Made by a program: the position numbers and the translations under genes
Shown: piece by piece, positions 16,379-25,611 of the stretch
How positions within the stretch are numbered: the stretch's first letter is position 1
Layout: each line of letters starts with the position of its first letter
Notes under the pieces: model-generated
The model's input: the letters and a program-made list of their open reading frames with translations, nothing else
What the model was told of the DNA's origin: nothing
Databases searched by the model: none
NCBI RefSeq assembly: GCF_002483235.1
Contig: NZ_DLHN01000028.1
Location: forward strand, 62,247 to 126,246
DNA length: 64,000 nt
Direction: 5' to 3'
Source of the DNA: Pedobacter glucosidilyticus
GTDB lineage: Bacteria; Bacteroidota; Bacteroidia; Sphingobacteriales; Sphingobacteriaceae

Positions 16379-17683
16379 CTAGGGCTTTTCTTCTTCTTCT
16401 TTTAAAGCCTTAGCTCGCCAATAATTAGCCAAAATAGAACCTGAAATATTCATCCAAGGACTAAAAACTGCTGCTGCAAGTCCAACTGTACCTAATTTAC
16501 CCATTGTACCAGCTAAGCCAGAGGCCATACCTCCATTTTGTAAACCTACTTCGAAAGCAATGGTGCGGGCAGAGGGCTTATCCATACCTAATAATCGACT
16601 AAATACATAACCAAAAAAATAACCTGCTGCATTGTGGATAACAGCTACTAGAAATAAAAGCAAGCCTACTTGCATTAAATTTTCTCTCCCTGCTGCTGTG
16701 GTTACCGTAGTGAAATAAATAATCCCTGCCATAGAGACGTAAGGCATCATCCCATCTAAATTTTTAAACCTATTAGCCAATTGGTGATAAGCAAAACCGA
16801 TGATGATAGCACCAGCAAAAAAGTTTAAAATCTCTAAGCTTTCTAATACAGGTAAAGAGAAATAATTACTTAAAATAGCCCATAAACCTGCTAACTGAGT
16901 GATTAACCATAAAATAGCCAAAATACAAATGAACTTTACTTTTCTAACTTCTTTTGCAGAAGCAGTTTTTAAATAATCATGAATAAGCGCTGCCATAATA
17001 GGGATGATCACAATTTTAATAATCTCCATCATCATATTGATGAATTTCACCTCGATAAGTGTGCCGGCTAATAATTTCATCAAAAAGGGCGTCATTAAGG
17101 GTGCAAAAAGCGTAGTAATAGCTGTTACCGTTACAGAAAGCACCAAATTACCTTTGGCAATATAAGTCATCACGTTAGAAGCCAAACCACTAGAACAAGA
17201 GCCTATAAGGATGATACCGGCAGCAATTTCCATCTCAAAATGAAATATTTTAGTAAGGATAAAACCCATGATAGGCATCACGGTAAAGTGGCATAATAAG
17301 CCAATGGTAATGCCTTTTCCAGTTTTACTGATGCCTGTAAAATCTGAAATTTTCATGTGCATGCCCATGCCAAACATCACCAATTGTATCACAATAAGGA
17401 TGAGCCATTTATTACGTAAATCAAAATCTCCCCATTTCTGAAAAGCCGTGGGAAAAATCATACCAGCTACAACGGCGGTTATTATCCAAGCTGTGTACTG
17501 ATAACCCTTTAAAGCGGGTAAAGCACCTATACCAATAGCTGTGGATATGGCTAATCCTAAAGCCGCATATTTCCAAAGTTGTGGATCTTGTAGGCTTAAA
17601 CCAGCTATCAAAAGTAGTAATGCAACGATAGCCAGAAATAAGCAGATTTTACGTAACGTGAGCATGGTGATAGAATTAAGCAT
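16379..17683 (-). CDS. bile acid:sodium symporter (BASS) family transporter
   Basis: A 434-residue inner-membrane protein with about ten helices plus two extra N-terminal ones. GMGMHMKISDF and GSCSSGLASNVMTYIAKGN match the substrate/Na+-binding region of BASS transporters, and FEVGLQNGGMASGLA is the second crossover motif (E plus LQN). Family members move organic anions with Na+. Last gene of a six-gene operon; its start overlaps the preceding racemase-like gene by 8 bases, so the cargo is probably the sugar acid or a product handled by that operon (inference). Confidence 0.88.
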   Translation of the reverse strand: MLNSITMLTLRKICLFLAIVALLLLIAGLSLQDPQLWKYAALGLAISTAIGIGALPALKGYQYTAWIITAVVAGMIFPTAFQKWGDFDLRNKWLILIVIQLVMFGMGMHMKISDFTGISKTGKGITIGLLCHFTVMPIMGFILTKIFHFEMEIAAGIILIGSCSSGLASNVMTYIAKGNLVLSVTVTAITTLFAPLMTPFLMKLLAGTLIEVKFINMMMEIIKIVIIPIMAALIHDYLKTASAKEVRKVKFICILAILWLITQLAGLWAILSNYFSLPVLESLEILNFFAGAIIIGFAYHQLANRFKNLDGMMPYVSMAGIIYFTTVTTAAGRENLMQVGLLLFLVAVIHNAAGYFFGYVFSRLLGMDKPSARTIAFEVGLQNGGMASGLAGTMGKLGTVGLAAAVFSPWMNISGSILANYWRAKALKEEEEKP

Positions 17684-18341
17684 GGATGATTTTAGCCAGT
17701 TCTTGTATCGCTATGGCAGGACTAGCCAGTATAGGAACAATTTTATCTTCGGCACTTAAGCCATCAACCACACGAGCCATAGAAGCTTGTGCCAATAAAA
17801 TAACATCTACTTCTTTACTTAATGCTTTTAATGCCGAACCTACCATTTCATCATGCTTAGCGGAATTTCCACTCATTAAAGCTTCAAAAGCACCATCGCA
17901 AAGCTTAGCAACCAAAGTAATTTCTTTACCTGCTGCTATGGCTCTTCTTCTTACCAAATCGCTGGTAGGTTCTAAAGTGGTAGGCAAGGTAGCTATAACG
18001 CCAATACGTTTACCACTTTGTACAGCTTGGTCTGCCATAGCTTGGTCTACTCGAATCACTGGAACTTGCGTAAGGCTAGCAGCAGTTTCTACCGCTGCAC
18101 CAATAGATGAGCAGGTTACCAAAATATAATCGGCCCCGGCAGCTTCTGCTGATGCTACCTGATTAACAACTCTTTTAGCTGTTGCCGGAGTAAGCGTTCC
18201 CTTGCTGATGACATCTTTAATTAAACTATCATCAACCATATTAAAAACTTTTGTATTGGGTAAATGGGTTTCGCAAAGTCCTTGAAATAAAGGTACTAAG
18301 GTTGCAGAAGTATGAATTAATCCTAATGTTTTAGTTTGCAT
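17676..18341 (-). CDS. Asp/Glu racemase-fold enzyme lacking the second catalytic Cys
   Basis: 221 residues in the aspartate/glutamate/hydantoin racemase fold. The first catalytic cysteine is present (VTCSSIG, Cys77), but the position of the second, normally GCT or similar, reads LLAQASMAR (183-191). A two-cysteine, two-base racemization is therefore unlikely. Single-cysteine relatives such as arylmalonate decarboxylase use this fold for other proton-transfer chemistry. It sits between the DUF1537 kinase (9-base gap) and the BASS transporter (8-base overlap), so it probably acts on the same sugar-acid route. Exact reaction unknown. Confidence 0.8.
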   Translation of the reverse strand: MQTKTLGLIHTSATLVPLFQGLCETHLPNTKVFNMVDDSLIKDVISKGTLTPATAKRVVNQVASAEAAGADYILVTCSSIGAAVETAASLTQVPVIRVDQAMADQAVQSGKRIGVIATLPTTLEPTSDLVRRRAIAAGKEITLVAKLCDGAFEALMSGNSAKHDEMVGSALKALSKEVDVILLAQASMARVVDGLSAEDKIVPILASPAIAIQELAKIIHA

Positions 18342-18350
18342 GTGTATGTC

Positions 18351-19724
18351 TTATGAAATTTTTCCTGATTGTATATGTTCAAAATAGTTGGGCGCACCTA
18401 CTTGGCCGCCTTTAAAATTTATTTCAATGCCATCAGCTGGCGAGTTTGGTGCATAAGCTTTGCATAAAGGTGCTCCAGGACTTAACGGAGCTATCATTTC
18501 TACGGCTTCTATACCCAAAGCTCTGGCAGCATAGCTAGATGTATCACCGCCTGCTAGTAATAATCGTGGTAGTTTTACCTCTTCTAAAATGGCTCTGGTG
18601 ATATTTCCCAAGACCGTACCTAATAAAGAGGCAGAAGTTAGCTGCTCATCTTGTTTTAAGATTTTTCCGGTATTGGCTAAACGTTCATCATCCGGGCCTT
18701 TACTGGTATGGATAACCACATTTTTTTCGGCTCTTAAAAACGTTACAGCTTTGGTAATTACCTTAAGGATTTCTTCATCTTGCTGCTTGGCTATGGCTAC
18801 AGTATCTAAAGCAATTTCCTCAAAACCAATGGCTACAGCCTGATTTATTTGTTGGGCAGTAACCGGAGAGCAACTGCCAGAAACCACTAACAAAGGCTTT
18901 ACAGCGCTAGGCTGAGGCCAATTTTCTTTGTTTTTAATACGACCGATACGATTCCAATATAAACCTAAAGCCATTTCTATTCCAGATGAACCAACTGAGA
19001 AAAGGGGATGGTCCCGAGGGGCTATATTGGCCAGTAACTCGCCAATACTTTCCATGTGTGTGGCATCAATAGCATCAAAAAGTATCACCTCATTTCCTTC
19101 TGCTATCAGAGAATGAAGTTTTTCTTTTCTTTGTTCGCTTTCTTTGGCGATATCCAGAATATCTAATAAGCCTGTTTTTACAGTACTTTGTTTAGCCAGA
19201 TGTAAGCGTAAATCACTCTCTGTTGCTGGCGTAGTAGGGTGCTTGCTCATGGATGGGTGGCGGTCTAAGCGGTAAATTTGTCCTTGGCTACCTATCCCCA
19301 TACGGGCATATAAATTACCAAAAGTACAATATCTGCCTAGGGCAGGGGCAGCAACCACTAAAGGCACCAAAGTTTTAAAGACAGATTGCCCCGTTTTTAT
19401 AGCAATGCCAATATTTCCTCTTTCTGGTGACGAGTCGAAAGTAGAGCATATTTTATAATGCACATGCTCTGGATTGATAGCTTTTAAAGCTTCAAAAGCT
19501 GGTTTTAAGGTGGCTTCCATAGCTTTCGGGCTCATGGTTCTGCTCATGCCTGCAATGCCAATAGCTTGTAAATCTGGGTATTGCTGTAATTGTTCTTTGC
19601 TTGGCGCTGATATGAAGAGCATGGTTTTAATACCTGCTTTACTCAAAAACTCAAGCGCATCGGTAGAGCCAGTAAAGTCATCACCATAAAAAGATAATAA
19701 TAACCTGTTTGCTGTTATGCTCAT
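18351..19724 (-). CDS. four-carbon acid sugar kinase family protein (DUF1537)
   Basis: 457 residues. The N-terminal acid-binding domain opens with FYGDDFTGSTDALEFL (residues 12-27), the GDDxTGxxD motif of DUF1537 kinases, and the C-terminal nucleotide-binding domain has LLLAGGDTSSYAARALG near residue 400. The family phosphorylates C4/C5 sugar acids such as threonate, erythronate, 3-oxo-tetronates and 3-oxo-isoapionate (OtnK, DtnK, OiaK). The 4-base overlap with the RuBisCO-like gene suggests translational coupling, and kinase plus RuBisCO-like partner recalls OiaK-OiaX of apionate breakdown. The substrate is inferred, not shown. Confidence 0.9.
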   Translation of the reverse strand: MSITANRLLLSFYGDDFTGSTDALEFLSKAGIKTMLFISAPSKEQLQQYPDLQAIGIAGMSRTMSPKAMEATLKPAFEALKAINPEHVHYKICSTFDSSPERGNIGIAIKTGQSVFKTLVPLVVAAPALGRYCTFGNLYARMGIGSQGQIYRLDRHPSMSKHPTTPATESDLRLHLAKQSTVKTGLLDILDIAKESEQRKEKLHSLIAEGNEVILFDAIDATHMESIGELLANIAPRDHPLFSVGSSGIEMALGLYWNRIGRIKNKENWPQPSAVKPLLVVSGSCSPVTAQQINQAVAIGFEEIALDTVAIAKQQDEEILKVITKAVTFLRAEKNVVIHTSKGPDDERLANTGKILKQDEQLTSASLLGTVLGNITRAILEEVKLPRLLLAGGDTSSYAARALGIEAVEMIAPLSPGAPLCKAYAPNSPADGIEINFKGGQVGAPNYFEHIQSGKIS

Positions 19725-20980
19725 GCTTTTTTGCCAAATTTTTCTACAGAAAGAGCAAACTCTGGGTATTGTTGTACCGCTTCCGTGATGCTTAAGCCGT
19801 TTACAGCAGCTTCCCAGGCTTGTTTTAATGCTATAACACCAGCACTAGCACCTTGTGGATGCGCCAAAATACCACCACCTGCCATGTAAAGTAAATCGGT
19901 AGTTTGGGTACGTCTGTAAGTTTCTGGTGCTTGGCCACCCCATTGTCCGGATGATACTACAGGTAAAATACCATAACCACCTAACAATGGTTTCTGGCAT
20001 GATTTGATAGATTTAACCACAGAGTCATCAGACTCCCAAAACTTATTTTGGATGCCATTAACATGGATTTGATCTACCCCAACCAAGCGCCATAGCTTTT
20101 GATAAGCAGTAAACGCTATCCCTAATAAAGGGTGGCGGTTAAGCATTCCCCAACCATTTCTATGTCCGTGGATACATAGCTGTCTGTTATCGCATATTTT
20201 TTTAACTCCTGCTAAGCCCACACTGTTTAAACTTATCATAGCGCAAGTACCACCGTGGGCAATAATAGTTTCGTAATTCCTCTGCATCTCATCAATCTCA
20301 TTACTGATATTGAAAGCATACATTACTTTTTTACCTGTTTTATCGGCGTGTTCATTAATCACCCTCATTGCAGCTTCTACTCTTTTAGCAAAAGGTGAAT
20401 TAGCAGAAGACGACATCAATTCATCATCTTTAATAAAATCTATACCAGCAGTTACAAGGGTTTTTACCAAATCTGCGGTTTGTTCTGGCGACATGCCAAT
20501 GCTAGGCTTAATAATGTTGCCTATCATAGGTCTATCGTAAACTTTTGTAAGTGCTCTAGAACCCGAAACACCAAAAGCCGGACCTTCAAAATGTAGTCTA
20601 AAAGAATCCGGAATTTCAATATCCATCAGTTTTAAACCTGTAAATTGGCTAAGCTCATATAAATTCCCTTGCAGGGTAGAAATCATCACCGGAAGGTTAT
20701 AGCCAAAATTTTCTATAGACCATGATATTTCTAGGTTAGCCCTATGGTATTTTTTACCAGCAGTCATGATACCAGGGATAGCAGGTTCATCAACCGTTTC
20801 TAGGTATTGGATATTTTCTACCCGGGCAGCAAATCTGTTTTTTAGCTCTTCGGTTTCACCGGGTACAGCTACAAAAGTTCCTGATGATTGCTCACCAGCT
20901 AGTATTTGTGCGGCTTTTTCAATTTCTAAAGGTGTTTCTATGTAATAATGTGCGGTTACTCTTTCCATATTATTGCTCAA
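19721..20980 (-). CDS. RuBisCO-like protein (form IV), possible OiaX-type
   Basis: 419 residues in the RuBisCO large-subunit fold. GIDFIKDDELM keeps the carbamylated-Lys/metal triad (Lys184, Asp186, Glu187), IIKPS keeps Lys158 (Lys175 in spinach RuBisCO), the CIHGHRNGWG block supplies His271/His273, HVNG gives His306, and Lys313 lies where loop 6 would be. SSGQWGG and GGGILAHPQG fit the phosphate-binding loops. Several CO2-fixing RuBisCO residues differ (KPS for KPK), so carboxylation of RuBP is not expected. Known form IV enzymes do enolase, isomerase or transcarboxylase/hydrolase steps; pairing with a DUF1537 kinase favours 3-oxo-acid-phosphate cleavage. Confidence 0.9.
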   Translation of the reverse strand: MSNNMERVTAHYYIETPLEIEKAAQILAGEQSSGTFVAVPGETEELKNRFAARVENIQYLETVDEPAIPGIMTAGKKYHRANLEISWSIENFGYNLPVMISTLQGNLYELSQFTGLKLMDIEIPDSFRLHFEGPAFGVSGSRALTKVYDRPMIGNIIKPSIGMSPEQTADLVKTLVTAGIDFIKDDELMSSSANSPFAKRVEAAMRVINEHADKTGKKVMYAFNISNEIDEMQRNYETIIAHGGTCAMISLNSVGLAGVKKICDNRQLCIHGHRNGWGMLNRHPLLGIAFTAYQKLWRLVGVDQIHVNGIQNKFWESDDSVVKSIKSCQKPLLGGYGILPVVSSGQWGGQAPETYRRTQTTDLLYMAGGGILAHPQGASAGVIALKQAWEAAVNGLSITEAVQQYPEFALSVEKFGKKA

Positions 20981-23264
20981 TAAAATTGATGATATCTTTT
21001 CTTCTGTTTTCAGGTGTTACTTTTAAGTGTTTTAGCTTTCCGTTTTTTAGGCTTGCTTCTACAATAGTTTGTTTTGGGGCGTGTAGTTTAAAGCTTACGT
21101 CTTTATTTTTAGGCCAAGCAGGGAAGAGCATGATTTTATCTCCATCACATTGCATTAGCATTTCTTGTAAACCTATCATGCCAGAGCCTCCCCAGTTATG
21201 GTCTGGTGTCCAATCAAATCCTGGTCCCCAAAAAGCTGGAAATCTTCTGCCCGAGTCTTTCAATTTTAAAGTGGTTAAGCGGTAAGCTTCATCGGCTAAA
21301 CCCAAACGGGCAGCAAAAATATTATCCTGTTTCCAACCCACATGGCTTCTAAATTTTAGCGCATCAGGGTCGTATGTATAAGTATGAATAGCTGTATCTA
21401 AACCCGCTTTTCCCAATCCAAATATCCCCCAAGGGTAAACCGGGTAAAGCTGAGGTGTTTCGGTATTATTGATACGCTCCCAAAGCTTAGCCGGGGTAAT
21501 GGTCGTTTTTCCATTTACCACACGGTAAGAAATAGGAGGGATACGTTTTAACATGGTTTCCCATTGTGTTTTTTGTGTGGCAGATAAATAAGTGTTATGC
21601 AAGACTAGCAAACGCTCTAATACAGTTTTTAAGGCTGCAATGGTAGAATTTGAATTATAAGTCATTTTATAAGTCTCGGCAGCAGAACCCGGGTATAAAA
21701 TCAAATGTCCGTTAGCATCCAGAGTTTTGCTACCTCTTTGCTTGGCTAAATAAGTATAATGCTCGTTAAAAAAAGTTAAGCAGCTTTCTATAAAAGGAAT
21801 GTATTTTTGGATGTTTTTGCCTGCATAGTTTTCATGCTCTAGCATCATCATACAAAACTCTAAAACAGTATCCCACTCGTATTCTAGCCAAGCATTATAT
21901 TCCATTCCTTTATCATAATCGGCAGGCCTTTTCCATCCATATTCTGCCGGGTTTGGTAGTCCGAAATTCTCCAATTGCTCTGTAAAAGATGCGCCTTTAT
22001 GCTTCCAGTAGAATTGGGTGCGTAGCTCGGCATTTTTCAAAGCATTCAGGTAGAAATTAAATTGAGGCAACATCAAATCAAAATCTCCCGATTTTAACAT
22101 GGGCCAATACACCAATCTCTGGTTTTGTGCGGTATGCGTACCACCTCCCCAATTCCTGAAATCGGGAGTAAATTTTTGGGTGCTATCGGTTAAAGAAGGG
22201 TCGTAAGTAAACAAACCGCCGTTAAACTTGGTAGGCCATTGTCCAAAGGCGTTACAACCCAACATGTATCTAAAAAGCTGGTAATTTCTACCTATTTGCC
22301 AATCTTCAGTGTTTTCTGCTGCTTTGGTGTAGATATAAGAGCGCTGCCAGTAATTACGCCACCAGGAGAGGGTGTTCTCTTCTGCTTTTTTGTCTTTTAA
22401 AGCTTTAAGCTGAGCTTCTTTAAGCTCATTTTTCCAAGTCTGTATGTTTACCGTTTGCGCTCGGTATAAAGTGATGTTAATTTGCTGATATTTACTCGGC
22501 TTGATACTGCTTAAACGCCAAGCTTTAAAATCAGTATCCAGATATTTTCCTGTTTGGATACCAGCAGCTTTCATATTGTTTGCGCTGATGATACCACCCG
22601 ACGTTAAATGCGCTAAAGGATTGTATAAACTATCTTGAATATTGGCCAAACCTTGCTGCTTAACGGTAGCATCAAAAACGGTTTGCTTACGATTTCTATG
22701 GTAAAACAAGATGTTGGTTTGCTCAAAAGTAATGCTATCGGCATAAACCACAACGGGTTCTTGTGGTGCCCATTTCCAAGAGTTGGCATTATTGGCTTTC
22801 CCTTTTAATGACCTGTCTTGGTAACGCCAGCTTTCATAAATCAATTGAGTGTGTATGGCTTTCTTGCTTCTTACCTCTACACGAATATTGGGATGAAAAA
22901 CATCTACACTTATTTTTACACTAGTACCATCGCCATCAATGGTAATGAAACCCTCTTTTAAATGAAGTTCTTGCTTAAAAGCACCATTAGCAAATGGGTT
23001 GGGACTCAGCTTTATTCGTACCCTGCCTAGCTTTAAAAGCATATTATGCTCATCAAACGTACCACTTTTAGAAAGGTAAAACAGGATGTCGTTATCTTCT
23101 GTCCAAACATTTAGGCCTATATCTCCACCTCCGCAAGGCATAGATTCCCCAGAGTTTTTACTTTGCGTAAGCCAAACCGGGTGATATTGCTTAATATCTT
23201 GCGCAACAGCAGTTAACCGAAGTGTTATAATAAAAATCAGGCTATATAAAGTTTGTTTTTTCAT
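20970..23264 (-). CDS. secreted DUF5703-type glycoside hydrolase-like protein
   Basis: 764 residues with a signal peptide (MKKQTLYSLIFIITLRLTAV, then AQD). An N-terminal beta-sandwich (about 25-290, MPCGGGDIGLNVWTEDNDI) resembles DUF5703; residues 300-690 are rich in aromatic helices (WWRNYWQRSY, FRNWGGGTH, WTPDHNWGGSGM), consistent with an alpha/alpha-six toroid as in GH65/GH95-type enzymes; a small beta domain ends the protein. It is probably periplasmic or surface-attached and releases a sugar from plant or algal glycan. Its end overlaps the RuBisCO-like gene by 11 bases. Bond specificity is unknown. Confidence 0.75.
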   Translation of the reverse strand: MKKQTLYSLIFIITLRLTAVAQDIKQYHPVWLTQSKNSGESMPCGGGDIGLNVWTEDNDILFYLSKSGTFDEHNMLLKLGRVRIKLSPNPFANGAFKQELHLKEGFITIDGDGTSVKISVDVFHPNIRVEVRSKKAIHTQLIYESWRYQDRSLKGKANNANSWKWAPQEPVVVYADSITFEQTNILFYHRNRKQTVFDATVKQQGLANIQDSLYNPLAHLTSGGIISANNMKAAGIQTGKYLDTDFKAWRLSSIKPSKYQQINITLYRAQTVNIQTWKNELKEAQLKALKDKKAEENTLSWWRNYWQRSYIYTKAAENTEDWQIGRNYQLFRYMLGCNAFGQWPTKFNGGLFTYDPSLTDSTQKFTPDFRNWGGGTHTAQNQRLVYWPMLKSGDFDLMLPQFNFYLNALKNAELRTQFYWKHKGASFTEQLENFGLPNPAEYGWKRPADYDKGMEYNAWLEYEWDTVLEFCMMMLEHENYAGKNIQKYIPFIESCLTFFNEHYTYLAKQRGSKTLDANGHLILYPGSAAETYKMTYNSNSTIAALKTVLERLLVLHNTYLSATQKTQWETMLKRIPPISYRVVNGKTTITPAKLWERINNTETPQLYPVYPWGIFGLGKAGLDTAIHTYTYDPDALKFRSHVGWKQDNIFAARLGLADEAYRLTTLKLKDSGRRFPAFWGPGFDWTPDHNWGGSGMIGLQEMLMQCDGDKIMLFPAWPKNKDVSFKLHAPKQTIVEASLKNGKLKHLKVTPENRRKDIINFIEQ

Positions 23265-24701
23265 TTAAAAATCATCAGTTCTGAAAGACGAAAGCGGTAA
23301 ACCTTCGGTAGAGAAAAGCTCGCCAACCACAAAATCCTTAAAAGCATACCTTACTGCAACAGGTTCTTTCACCATAGGAGAAGATACTACAACCGTACTA
23401 CCTTGTATACTGGCTTTTGCAGGATAATATTGTTTATTGGCCCCAGCAACTTCAAATTGTTGTAGCTCTTTGCCATAACTGGTTAAGCCGTTAGGGGCGT
23501 TTTTAAATTTTAAAGTCATAACGCTTCCGCTGATTTGAGTGCTTTCTACTGCCGGACTAGCATAACCAAAACCTTTTAAGCCATAAGTTTGAGCCAATGC
23601 TAATAAAGCCAAGCGGGTTCCAACTGGCTCTTTACGCATAGGATGGATGTTGTTTTCTTCACCAATATCTAACAAAACCGCCATAGCGGAGTTGTTAATC
23701 TTAGCTTCGGCTTTGCGCTGGGCATCTCTGATATAAGCCGAGTTATACTTACCACCAACACGATAAGGAGGTAGCTGCGCATAGTTATAAGGGGCTATTT
23801 GTGTGTAGTAGAAAGGGAAATCGCCTTGTTTCCATTCGTCTCTCCAATGCTTTACCATAGCCGGGAATAAAGACTCATATTGGTCTGGTCTTTCGTAGTT
23901 AGATTCGCCTTGGTACCAAATACAGCCTTTTATGGCATACGGAATAATGGGTTTTAGCATGGCATTGTATAATAAGGTAGCCGTACGGTTAGGAGATTTT
24001 ATACTATCCTGTCTGATAGGAATATTGATGTCTTTAAATTCTTGAAGGGCTTGTTTGCTCATCCAGGCTTCTGCAACAGAACCACCATAACTACAATTGA
24101 TTAAGCCAATGGGAACATCCAGCATTTCTTGTAAAATCCTGCCGAAATAATAGCCGGTGGCACTGAAATTTGCAATGCTTTCTGGTTGCGCTACCTTCCA
24201 AAAGGAAGTTTTGCTGGTGTCTTGTGGTAATAACTGAGAACCTCTGGGTACGGTATATACCCGAATGTTTGGATTGGAAGATTTAAGTACCGATTCGTTA
24301 GCACCCCAAACAGGCTGATTTTTAAAGCCTTTCATAGGCATTTCCATGTTTGATTGCCCGCCGCATAACCAAACTTCACCAATCAAAATGTTTTGAAGTT
24401 TTACATCACCTGAAGTACTTTTAATCTTGATCTCCTGCTGTTTAAACCTAGCTTTTGGTGTTTGTAGATACACTAACCATTCGCCTTTGTTGTTAGCTTT
24501 TATACCTTGCTGTTTTTTATCCCAACTGCTGTAAATTGATAGTTTTTCATTTGGCTTGGCCCAACCCCAAAGCTTTACAGTTGTTTGCTGCTGTAAAACC
24601 ATGTGATCCGTAAAAACTCGGGCCAATTTTACCTCTGCCGATAAGGAAATAGAGAGTAAAATCAAGCTAAGCACAAAGCTTGAAAAGCGTAAAATCATCA
24701 T
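23265..24701 (-). CDS. sialate O-acetylesterase-like SGNH esterase
   Basis: 478 residues with a signal peptide. The first SGNH block is LCGGQSNMEMPM with catalytic Ser in GQSN (about residue 116), and CIWYQGESN near residue 250 is a second conserved block; IHPMRKEPVG supplies a likely catalytic His. The N-terminal 100 residues form a beta-sandwich, as in SIAE-like (CE20-type) esterases. These remove acetyl groups from sugars, including plant polysaccharides, despite the sialate name. First gene of the six-gene operon: the next gene starts at the base adjacent to its stop. Confidence 0.85.
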   Translation of the reverse strand: MMILRFSSFVLSLILLSISLSAEVKLARVFTDHMVLQQQTTVKLWGWAKPNEKLSIYSSWDKKQQGIKANNKGEWLVYLQTPKARFKQQEIKIKSTSGDVKLQNILIGEVWLCGGQSNMEMPMKGFKNQPVWGANESVLKSSNPNIRVYTVPRGSQLLPQDTSKTSFWKVAQPESIANFSATGYYFGRILQEMLDVPIGLINCSYGGSVAEAWMSKQALQEFKDINIPIRQDSIKSPNRTATLLYNAMLKPIIPYAIKGCIWYQGESNYERPDQYESLFPAMVKHWRDEWKQGDFPFYYTQIAPYNYAQLPPYRVGGKYNSAYIRDAQRKAEAKINNSAMAVLLDIGEENNIHPMRKEPVGTRLALLALAQTYGLKGFGYASPAVESTQISGSVMTLKFKNAPNGLTSYGKELQQFEVAGANKQYYPAKASIQGSTVVVSSPMVKEPVAVRYAFKDFVVGELFSTEGLPLSSFRTDDF

Positions 24702-24766
24702 TAAAAAAAACGTTTTGGTTTATGTTTAATGAAATTAAGGAAGTTGTGCGGTATATAGAAGTTTTT

Positions 24767-24796
24767 GCAAAAATGATACAGAATCTGGCAAAAATA
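24767..24796 (-). promoter_or_regulatory. candidate promoter and direct-repeat operator of the RuBisCO-like operon
   Basis: On the minus strand TATTTTTG (24796-24789) is an exact -7 box about 88 bases before the esterase ATG. The plus strand shows GCAAAAAT at 24767 and again at 24788, spaced 21 bases and each followed by two bases and TA. Two helical turns between direct repeats is typical of AraC-type activator sites. Regulation is inferred. Confidence 0.35.
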
Positions 24797-24844
24797 CTAT
24801 AATAGCCTAGAGAAGAATGTACAACAATAAGTCAATAGCCGCCT

Positions 24845-25525
24845 TTATAAGTTTTTATGTGCTAATCTAATGCTATTTACTAATAAATGAGCTAATCTGG
24901 TAGGTTCTGGAATGCGATACTTGGTTATACAATTTTTCATAATTTCTACACTTTGGGCTAAAGAAACTTTATGACCGGGCGATACAAAAATAGGTTTGCA
25001 CTTGGTTTTGCTTCTTAAGGCAAAGCCAACTATTTCCTGTTTACTTAATAAAGGTGATTGGGAAAAAGGCTTATCACCAGGTTCTTCATAAAGACCATGT
25101 AACCTGCTCTTTGCAGAACCAATGCTAGGTACATCGGTTAATAAACCAAAGTGTGTGGCAATACCCAATCTTCTTTCATGTGCTATCCCTTGTCCGTCTA
25201 ACACCATCACATCTGGCCATTGTTTCAATTTTTTAAAAGCTTCCAGTAAAGCAGGTATTTCTCTAAAAGCTAATAATCCAGAAACATAAGGAAAAGTAGT
25301 ACTAGAAATAGCCGTGGCTTCCTCAACAACTATTAAATCTGGATAGGTTAAAACCACAATGCCAGCATAAACTGTTTCCTCATATTTATTAAAAGAAATA
25401 TCAGCGCCAGCTATATATCGAATAGGTTTTTTTAGCTCCTCTAAGTTAATTAAGGCTCTTAATTCCTTTTGGTAAGCTATGGCTTCTTTAGGACTTAAAT
25501 CCTGATATTTTTCTGGTTCTATCAT
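24845..25525 (-). CDS. nfi: endonuclease V
   Basis: 226 residues. Endonuclease V cuts DNA near deaminated bases such as inosine. Visible motifs are RYIAGADISF (metal Asp, about residue 43), VLDGQGIAHERRLGIATH (about 109-126) and SIGSAKSRLHG, all conserved in Nfi. The length is normal. It is upstream of the sugar-acid operon on the same strand but 143 bases and a promoter separate them, so it is probably independent. Confidence 0.95.
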   Translation of the reverse strand: MIEPEKYQDLSPKEAIAYQKELRALINLEELKKPIRYIAGADISFNKYEETVYAGIVVLTYPDLIVVEEATAISSTTFPYVSGLLAFREIPALLEAFKKLKQWPDVMVLDGQGIAHERRLGIATHFGLLTDVPSIGSAKSRLHGLYEEPGDKPFSQSPLLSKQEIVGFALRSKTKCKPIFVSPGHKVSLAQSVEIMKNCITKYRIPEPTRLAHLLVNSIRLAHKNL

Positions 25526-25611
25526 CTTTTTTTATTTAAAAACAGTATCTCAATTGTAATACCATAATATATTTCTCGTTTATCCATCAAACAAAATCAT
25601 TAATTTTAAAT

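Noticed and set aside
19721..20980. Genuine CO2-fixing RuBisCO
   Set aside because: No small subunit or phosphoribulokinase is nearby and several RuBP/CO2-site residues differ; the context is sugar-acid breakdown.
23265..24701. True sialic acid metabolism
   Set aside because: No neuraminidase, sialic acid lyase or transporter genes are near; the esterase name is inherited from the family.
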